From positions 1-29,825 of the forward strand of contig CAMBJF010000003.1 in assembly GCA_945867875.1 (NCBI GenBank): a DNA stretch of 29,825 nucleotides, in the 5' to 3' direction. The stretch's first letter is position 1. Every line of letters begins with the position of its first letter. The stretch is from an uncultured Ruminococcus sp. (GTDB taxonomy: Bacteria; Bacillota; Clostridia; Oscillospirales; Ruminococcaceae). Shown here one piece after another: positions 25,022 to 29,825 of this stretch. Under the pieces are notes generated by a model, which saw nothing but the letters and a program-made list of their open reading frames with translations, did not search any database and was not told the origin of the DNA. Made by a program: the position numbers and the translations under genes.

Positions 25022-25849
25022 ATGCTGAATGAAACTTTGATCCCCAGACTCGGCGTTGTTACTGATATCCGTCAGGATACTCCCGACGTCAAGACCTTCC
25101 GTGTTGTGGGCACAGACGGAAAGAAGCTTTTTGAACACATTCCCGGTCAGTGCGCAATGCTTTCTATCCCCGGCGTGGGCGAGGGTATGTTCTCTATCAC
25201 CTCTTCCCCCACAAACGAAGAATTTATGGAATTTTCCATCAAGAAGTGCGGCTGCCTTACCTCCTGGCTCCATATGATGGACGTTGGTCAGCAGATCACC
25301 GTAAGAGGTCCTTACGGCAACGGCTTCCCCGTTGAATCCGACTTCAAGGGCAAGAACCTCCTCTTCATCGCAGGCGGTATCGGTCTTGCTCCTCTCCGCT
25401 CCGTTATCAACTATGTTCGTGACAAGCGTGAGAATTACGGCACAGTTCAGATCATTTACGGTTCCCGTTCAAAGGACGACCTCGTTGACTATCAGGAGAT
25501 CATCAACGAGTGGATGAAGGATGACGGCATTGAAGTCAACCTCACCATCGACCGTGAGCAGGAAGGCTGGGACGGTCACGTTGGATTCGTTCCCAACTAC
25601 GTTAAGGAGCTCAACCCCGACATCAGCAAGACTGTTGTTATGTGCGGTCCTCCGATTATGATAAAGTTTACTCTTGCAGGACTTAAGGAGCTTGGCTTCA
25701 ACGAGACTCAGGTATTCACCACTATGGAGCTTCGTATGAAGTGCGCTATCGGTAAGTGCGGCCGCTGCAACATCGGCAACAAGTATGTCTGCAAGGACGG
25801 ACCTGTATTCAGATTTGACCAGCTCGACGAGCTGCCTAACGAATATTGA
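25022..25849 (+). CDS. floxA: FAD/NAD(P)H-binding oxidoreductase subunit (FloxA type)
   Basis: 275 residues of the ferredoxin-NADP reductase fold as in AsrB/HydG-type subunits. It has an FAD domain with GMFSITSSPT (55-64), an NAD(P) domain with GGIGLAPLR (118-126) and CGPPIMI (208-214), and a C-terminal [2Fe-2S] site with Cys241, 246, 249 and 257. It oxidises NADH or NADPH and passes electrons to the two Fe-S proteins encoded before it. I cannot tell NADH from NADPH preference by eye. GAGGAG lies 11 nt before the ATG. Confidence 0.92.
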   Translation: MLNETLIPRLGVVTDIRQDTPDVKTFRVVGTDGKKLFEHIPGQCAMLSIPGVGEGMFSITSSPTNEEFMEFSIKKCGCLTSWLHMMDVGQQITVRGPYGNGFPVESDFKGKNLLFIAGGIGLAPLRSVINYVRDKRENYGTVQIIYGSRSKDDLVDYQEIINEWMKDDGIEVNLTIDREQEGWDGHVGFVPNYVKELNPDISKTVVMCGPPIMIKFTLAGLKELGFNETQVFTTMELRMKCAIGKCGRCNIGNKYVCKDGPVFRFDQLDELPNEY

Positions 25850-25868
25850 TTAAGGAGTGAAGTTCACG

Positions 25869-26543
25869 ATGGAAAATATGGTAAATATTTATCTGTTCGG
25901 CAAGCAGTACAGCGTACCTGCAAGCCTTACTATCATGAAGGCAATGGAATATGCCGGATATCAGCTTATCAGAGGCTGCGGCTGCCGCAACGGTTTCTGC
26001 GGTGCCTGTGCAACTATCTACAGGATCAAGGGTGAGCAGGAGCTCAAGACCTGTCTCGCTTGTCAGACTCAGGTGCAGGAGGGTATGTACATCGCTACTC
26101 TGCCCTTCTTCCCCCTTGTTAAGCAGATCTATGATATAAACACTGTTCCCACAACTCAGGCTGTTATGATGCAGCTTTATCCCGAAATCTATGCCTGCGT
26201 AGGCTGCAACGCCTGCACCAAGGCCTGCACTCAGAAGCTGAACGTTATGCAGTACATCGCATACGCTCAGAGAGGCGATTTCGAGAAGTGCGCTGAGGAG
26301 TCCTTCGACTGCGTAATGTGCGGCGTATGTTCTTCCAGATGTCCCGCAGGCATCTCTCACCCTCAGGTCGGTATGCTCGCAAGAAGAATCAACGGAAAGT
26401 ATCTCCAGCCTAAGAGCCAGCACCTTGAGGACAGAGTCAAGGAGATAAACAACGGCGATTTCAAGGCATTCCTTGATGAGCTTATGGCAATGTCCGATGA
26501 GCAGATGCAGGAAAAGTATAATAACAGAGACATTGAAAAGTAA
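25869..26543 (+). CDS. frdB: Fumarate-reductase-like iron-sulfur subunit, soluble type with two cubane motifs
   Basis: 224 residues from the ATG at 25869. A longer frame opens at a GTG (25857), but that codon overlaps the AAGGAG Shine-Dalgarno, so the ATG 11 nt further on is the better start. The N-terminal plant-type [2Fe-2S] site is Cys39, 44, 47 and 62 or 65. The C-terminal half has two four-cysteine cubane motifs: Cys110, 113, 116, 120 and Cys148, 151, 154, 158. Classical FrdB/SdhB has a [3Fe-4S] pattern at the last position, next to the quinone; here it is absent, so the half resembles HdrC. The methanogen TfrB N-terminal half is the closest named relative I know of. It lies 19 nt after floxA and 14 nt before frdA. 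Confidence 0.88.
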   Translation: MENMVNIYLFGKQYSVPASLTIMKAMEYAGYQLIRGCGCRNGFCGACATIYRIKGEQELKTCLACQTQVQEGMYIATLPFFPLVKQIYDINTVPTTQAVMMQLYPEIYACVGCNACTKACTQKLNVMQYIAYAQRGDFEKCAEESFDCVMCGVCSSRCPAGISHPQVGMLARRINGKYLQPKSQHLEDRVKEINNGDFKAFLDELMAMSDEQMQEKYNNRDIEK

Positions 26544-26557
26544 GGGAGGGCAATACA

Positions 26558-28159
26558 ATGTACACAAGTGAAGAAATGCTTGCTTCGATCAAGAAGGTCG
26601 AGGCTAACAGAGCTGCAAACGCAGCATTAGAGCCCGAAAGAATGACTGCTGAGCAGAAGGACGAGGTTCTTAAGACTTACCACCCCGACTACATCGAGTC
26701 CGAGTTTGAAGAGCTGAAGATCGGCCCCAACAAGGGCGAAAAGGTTCCTCATCAGCTGGCTGACCTCCTTCAGGCTAACAGCCGTATCGATCCCGCTAAG
26801 ATCGACCTCGAGCACCCCAAGTACGATGTTGACGTTCTCATCATCGGCGGCGGCGGAGCAGGTTCTTCCGCAGCTATCGAGGCTCACAACGGCGGCGCTA
26901 ACGTTATGATCGTTACAAAGCTCCGTATCGGTGATGCCAACACTATGATGGCTGAGGGCGGTATCCAGGCTGCTGACAAGCCCAACGATTCCCCTGCTAT
27001 CCACTATGTCGATGTTTACGGCGGCGGTCATTTCAAGGGCAAGCACGAACTGGTTGCAAAGCTCGTTAATGATGCTCCTGAGTGCATCAAGTGGCTCAAT
27101 GAGCTGGGTGTTGAGTTCGATAAGGAGCCCGACGGCACAATGGTAACAACTCACGGCGGCGGAACCTCCAGAAAGAGAATGCACGCTTGTAAGGACTACT
27201 CCGGTGCGGAAATTATGAAGACTCTCCGTGACGAAGTTCTCAACCGTCAGATCCCCGTTGTTGATTTCACAGCTGCTATCGAGCTTATCCTTGACGATCA
27301 AGGCAAGGCTGCAGGCGCTGTTCTTATGAATATGGAGACCAAGGAGATAATGGTTGCCAAGGCTAAGACTGTTATCATCGCTACAGGCGGTGCAGGCAGA
27401 CTTCATTACCAGGGCTTCCCTACCTCCAACCACTACGGTGCTACTGCTGACGGTCTTGTTCTCGCATACCGTGCAGGCGCTAAGCTCCTTTATGCTGATT
27501 CTCTCCAGTACCACCCCACAGGTGCTGCATTCCCTGAGCAGATCTTCGGTGCTCTCGTAACTGAGAAGGTTCGTTCTCTCGGCGCCAAGCTGGTTAACGT
27601 TGACGGCGAAGTATTTATGCACCCCCTGGAGACCCGTGATATCTGCGCTTCCTCCATTATCAGAGAGTGCAAGGCAAGACACAAGGGCATCAGCACAGGT
27701 GACGGCGAAGGCATCTGGCTTGATACTCCTATGATCGAACTCAAGAACGGCGAGGGCACTATCGAGAAGAGAATCCCTGCTATGCTCAGAATGTTTATGG
27801 AGTACGGCATTGATATCCGTAAGGAGCCTATCCTCATTTATCCTACACTTCACTACCAGAACGGCGGTATCGACATCACTGTTGACGGTATGAGCAACGT
27901 TGAGAACCTCTATGTTGCAGGTGAGGCTGTTGGCGGTATCCACGGCAGAAACAGACTTATGGGCAACTCCCTCCTGGACGTTATCGTTTTCGGCAGAAAT
28001 GCCGGCAAGAGCGTTGCTGCTAAGTACAAGAATGTTACTGTTGGCAAGCTTACTCTTGACCACGTAACAAAGTTCGCTGACGAGATGAAGTCCGCCGGTA
28101 TCACCTCCGACATCGTTTCTCCTAAGCTCCTCCCTGATTACGCAAGAAGAGCAAATTGA
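26558..28159 (+). CDS. frdA: Fumarate-reductase-like flavoprotein subunit, soluble TfrA-like
   Basis: 533 residues. After an unusual ~90-residue N-terminal extension comes the FAD loop GGGGAGS (97-103). The fumarate-reductase catalytic set appears complete: His319 (QYHPTG), Glu336 and Arg339 (TEKVR), Arg360 (proton-donor position), His432 (PTLHYQNGG) and Arg466 (HGRNRLMGNSL). The position of the covalent-FAD histidine (SHTVAAxGG) is Asn128 (DANTMMAEGG), so FAD should be non-covalent, as in L-aspartate oxidase and soluble fumarate reductases. Only about 67 residues follow Arg466, so the long C-terminal domain of membrane FrdA/SdhA is missing. L-aspartate oxidase is the main alternative, but the frdB and fumC context argues for fumarate reduction. 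No membrane-anchor genes are present. Confidence 0.9.
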   Translation: MYTSEEMLASIKKVEANRAANAALEPERMTAEQKDEVLKTYHPDYIESEFEELKIGPNKGEKVPHQLADLLQANSRIDPAKIDLEHPKYDVDVLIIGGGGAGSSAAIEAHNGGANVMIVTKLRIGDANTMMAEGGIQAADKPNDSPAIHYVDVYGGGHFKGKHELVAKLVNDAPECIKWLNELGVEFDKEPDGTMVTTHGGGTSRKRMHACKDYSGAEIMKTLRDEVLNRQIPVVDFTAAIELILDDQGKAAGAVLMNMETKEIMVAKAKTVIIATGGAGRLHYQGFPTSNHYGATADGLVLAYRAGAKLLYADSLQYHPTGAAFPEQIFGALVTEKVRSLGAKLVNVDGEVFMHPLETRDICASSIIRECKARHKGISTGDGEGIWLDTPMIELKNGEGTIEKRIPAMLRMFMEYGIDIRKEPILIYPTLHYQNGGIDITVDGMSNVENLYVAGEAVGGIHGRNRLMGNSLLDVIVFGRNAGKSVAAKYKNVTVGKLTLDHVTKFADEMKSAGITSDIVSPKLLPDYARRAN

Positions 28160-28220
28160 GAATAAGTAAATTTACTGTTAAAATTTTGCTTTTGTACTTT
28201 ATTTTGACGTAATTTTGTAG

Positions 28221-28226
28221 TATAAT
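28221..28226 (+). promoter_or_regulatory. Possible -10 of the transporter promoter
   Basis: A perfect TATAAT in an AT-rich stretch after frdA, about 140 nt before the transporter start. The nearby TTGACG (28204-28209) is only 11 bp away, too close; at 17 bp only a poor -35 exists. Read-through from frdA is equally possible. Confidence 0.35.
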
Positions 28227-28243
28227 TTAATAAGCGTTTTGTT

Positions 28244-28273
28244 CAAACCCCTGCACCCTTCTGCGGGGGTTTG
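28244..28273 (+). terminator. GC-rich hairpin after frdA, weak terminator or attenuator
   Basis: CAAACCCCTGCA pairs with TGCGGGGGTTTG around CCCTTC: a 12-bp stem with one G-T pair. Only TTTG-TAACTAT follows, so the U-tract is short. It could partly end the catabolic transcript or form the first element of the transporter leader. Confidence 0.5.
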
Positions 28274-28291
28274 TAACTATGTATAAGGATT

Positions 28292-28337
28292 GTCCGATCA
28301 AATTACAATATATTATAGTATTGTGCTTTGATCGGAC
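28292..28337 (+). promoter_or_regulatory. Long hairpin/palindrome in the transporter leader
   Basis: GTCCGATCAAA (28292-28302) pairs with TTTGATCGGAC (28327-28337). Inside, ACAATA (28305-28310) pairs with TATTGT (28319-28324) after one mismatch and a G-T pair. It ends 30 nt before the ATG and has no T-run, so it is not a terminator. It may be an RNA control element near the ribosome binding site or a protein-binding palindrome. Confidence 0.6.
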
Positions 28338-28367
28338 CGTCTTAGAAATTATGGAGGTATCGGCGCA

Positions 28368-29642
28368 ATGGTTCTTTTAAACGGCGTGATATCAATTACG
28401 GGTATCACCTTTCTGATGTTCATCATCTTTATTGTTGCGGGTCTCGGTTATCTGCTGGGTCGAGTTACAATAAAGGGCGTTTCCCTCGGAACTGCGGGCG
28501 TATTCATCGTCGCTCTTCTGATCGGCGCATTCTGCTTCACCAATGACGGAAGCAATCTTGTTACAACATTTGCTCTCAACAAGGGAGCTCCCGCAGAGTT
28601 TTCAAAGAATTTTCTCAAAATTATCGAAAACCTCGGTCTTATAATGTTCGTAACATCTGTAGGCTTTATCGCAGGTCCCAACTTCTTCTCAAGCCTTAAG
28701 AAAAACTTCAAGTCCTACGCTCTTCTTTCGCTTATTATCATTCTCCTCGGCGGTCTGACCACTGTATTCTGCATCAAGGTTCTTGGCTGCGGAACATCAA
28801 TGGCTGTCGGACTTCTTTCAGGAGCTCTTACTTCCACCCCTGCATTCTCAGCTGCAAAGGACACCCTCAGCTCGGTTTATGCAGGAAATCCCGATGCAAT
28901 TTCCGCTTTTGAGGATATCGTTACAGTTGGTCACGGTATTGCTTACCTCTTCGGCGTTGTGGGCGTTGTACTCTTCGTTCAGATCGTTCCCAAGCTCCTT
29001 AAGGCTGACATTGACGCTGAAAGAGCTAAGATCTCCTCTGTTGATACAGGTAAGGCTGCCAACAAGGGCAAATATTTTGACATCGACAACTTTGGTCTTG
29101 CTCCCTTTGCAATTGCCGTTGTTATCGGTATTTTCGTGGGCGGAATCAAAATTCCTATGGGTTCTTCCACATTCTCCCTCGGAACCACAGGCGGCTGCCT
29201 CCTTTCTTCCCTTGTTATCGCACATTTCGGTCACTTCGGTTCACTTAGTATGAAGCCTCAGAAGAAGATGCTTGAAATTTTCCGTGAGTTCGGTCTTATG
29301 GCTTTCCTTATCGGTGCAGGTATCCCCGGCGGCGCAAGCTTCGTTCAGTACTTCCAGGCTGAATACTTCCTCTACGGCGCAATTATGACCCTCATTCCTA
29401 TGATCGTTGGCTTCATCATTGCAAAGTATGTTATCAAGCTTCCCCTCTTCAACAACCTTGGCGGTATCACAGGCGGTATGACCTCTACTCCCGCCCTTGG
29501 AACACTTATCAATGTTGCAAAGACTGACGATGTTGCTTCTGCATATGCGGCTGCTTATCCTATCGCTCTCATTGCCGTTGTTCTTGTTTCTCAGTTCATT
29601 ATCGTACTTTTCCCCGATCCCCTCTCAATAATCGGTATGTAA
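28368..29642 (+). CDS. AspT/SucE-family (aspartate:alanine exchanger family) transporter, predicted dicarboxylate/succinate exporter
   Basis: 424 residues, about 10-12 membrane segments in two homologous halves separated by a hydrophilic linker (about 210-240). Each half carries the family motif: SGALTSTPAFS (151-161) and GGMTSTPALGT (369-379), plus a GLMAFLIGAGIPGG segment (309-322). Named relatives are the aspartate/alanine antiporter AspT and the Corynebacterium succinate exporter SucE1. Those are about 540 residues with TrkA-C regulatory domains in the middle; here that insert is missing. Its place right after the succinate-forming genes makes succinate export the best guess, with aspartate or another C4 acid as alternatives. 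GGAGG precedes the ATG. Confidence 0.85.
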   Translation: MVLLNGVISITGITFLMFIIFIVAGLGYLLGRVTIKGVSLGTAGVFIVALLIGAFCFTNDGSNLVTTFALNKGAPAEFSKNFLKIIENLGLIMFVTSVGFIAGPNFFSSLKKNFKSYALLSLIIILLGGLTTVFCIKVLGCGTSMAVGLLSGALTSTPAFSAAKDTLSSVYAGNPDAISAFEDIVTVGHGIAYLFGVVGVVLFVQIVPKLLKADIDAERAKISSVDTGKAANKGKYFDIDNFGLAPFAIAVVIGIFVGGIKIPMGSSTFSLGTTGGCLLSSLVIAHFGHFGSLSMKPQKKMLEIFREFGLMAFLIGAGIPGGASFVQYFQAEYFLYGAIMTLIPMIVGFIIAKYVIKLPLFNNLGGITGGMTSTPALGTLINVAKTDDVASAYAAAYPIALIAVVLVSQFIIVLFPDPLSIIGM

Positions 29643-29652
29643 AATAAACACC

Positions 29653-29687
29653 ATCGGCTGTCTGATTTTTTCGGGCAGCCGATTTTT
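29653..29687 (+). terminator. Rho-independent terminator of the transporter gene
   Basis: ATCGGCTG (29653-29660) pairs with CAGCCGAT (29676-29683). The stem can continue inward with GTCTGA against TTCGGG (two G-T pairs) to a T-rich loop, and TTTTTAT follows. It lies 10 nt after the stop codon. Confidence 0.85.
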
Positions 29688-29712
29688 ATGCTCTAATACT
29701 CTCAAAGTGATA

Positions 29713-29750
29713 AAAAAATGCTGCCCGAAATGATTCAGGCAGCATTTTTT
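29713..29750. terminator. Bidirectional terminator between convergent genes
   Basis: AAAAAATGCTGCC (29713-29725) pairs with GGCAGCATTTTTT (29738-29750) around a 12-nt loop that can form three further pairs. T-runs occur on both strands, so it can end both the plus-strand transporter transcript and the minus-strand ABC exporter gene. Confidence 0.88.
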
Positions 29751-29767
29751 GTTTAATATTATCATTA

Positions 29768-29825
29768 TCAGCTAAGCTCGAACATTCCTGTGTAGAGCTG
29801 GTAATACTTGCCCTTCTGGGCGATG
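29768..29825 (-). CDS. ABC multidrug-type exporter, C-terminal fragment (runs off the window)
   Basis: On the minus strand the last 18 codons before a TGA (29770-29768) read IAQKGKYYQLYTGMFELS. This closely matches the very end of fused permease-ATPase ABC exporters (MdlB/YfiB-like), which finish with a HEELL-x-KKGKYYELYTGQFE-like tail. Only this tail is inside the window, so the call rests on a short motif and the terminator just downstream. Confidence 0.6.
   Translation of the reverse strand, partial: IAQKGKYYQLYTGMFELS

Noticed and set aside
25857..25868. GTG start for frdB at 25857
   Set aside because: The GTG overlaps the AAGGAG ribosome binding site. The ATG at 25869 has the correct spacing.
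26627..28063. 478-codon open frame on the minus strand opposite frdA
   Set aside because: Same reason: frdA is certain, and the antisense protein is low-complexity Ser/Val/Asn-rich with no family features.

Overview
The window reads as a low-to-mid-GC anaerobic Firmicute, most likely a gut or rumen clostridium of the Ruminococcaceae/Oscillospiraceae type. The grounds are the classic Firmicute order yicC-remA-gmk-rpoZ-priA-def-fmt-yugP-rsmB-rlmN, sigma-A type promoters, strong AGGAGG ribosome binding sites, and a fermentative, iron-sulfur-rich catabolic operon with no quinone-linked or oxygen-linked component. The species assignment is inference.

Layout. (1) Positions 1-8430, minus strand: a housekeeping operon driven by a very good promoter at 8402-8430. 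It runs through YicC, RemA, Gmk, RpoZ, PriA, Def, Fmt, a YugP-type membrane zinc protease and RsmB, into the first 69 codons of RlmN, which leaves the window at base 1. (2) 8566-13230, plus strand: glutamine-dependent NAD synthetase NadE and a large two-module FtsX-type ABC permease without its ATPase, closed by a bidirectional terminator. (3) 13271-16463, minus strand: a DUF1294 membrane protein, then TrkH and TrkA (potassium uptake). (4) 16386-16956: a 571-bp control region with divergent promoters, near-perfect Rex-type operators and palindromes. (5) 16957-28159, plus strand: an LDH-family dehydrogenase with the malate-specificity arginine, class II fumarase, HdrB, HdrC, HdrA, an MvhD-like protein, two Flox-type iron-sulfur proteins, a FAD/NAD/2Fe-2S subunit, and a soluble fumarate-reductase-like pair (FrdB, FrdA). 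(6) 28368-29642: an AspT/SucE-family transporter preceded by a structured leader. (7) Two terminators, then the last 18 codons of a minus-strand ABC exporter.

How it fits together. Region 5-6 can be read as one module: oxaloacetate to malate (Mdh-like), malate to fumarate (FumC), fumarate to succinate (FrdAB), then succinate export (SucE-like). The electron supply lies inside the same operon as a complete Hdr-Flox complex of the kind known or proposed to carry out flavin-based electron bifurcation. FrdAB has no membrane anchor, no 3Fe-4S cysteine pattern and no covalent-FAD histidine. The main proposal is therefore a soluble, NADH-fed, electron-bifurcating fumarate reductase that also reduces ferredoxin, under NADH/NAD+ (Rex) control. 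The gene content and motifs are seen directly. The bifurcation, the electron route and succinate export are inference.
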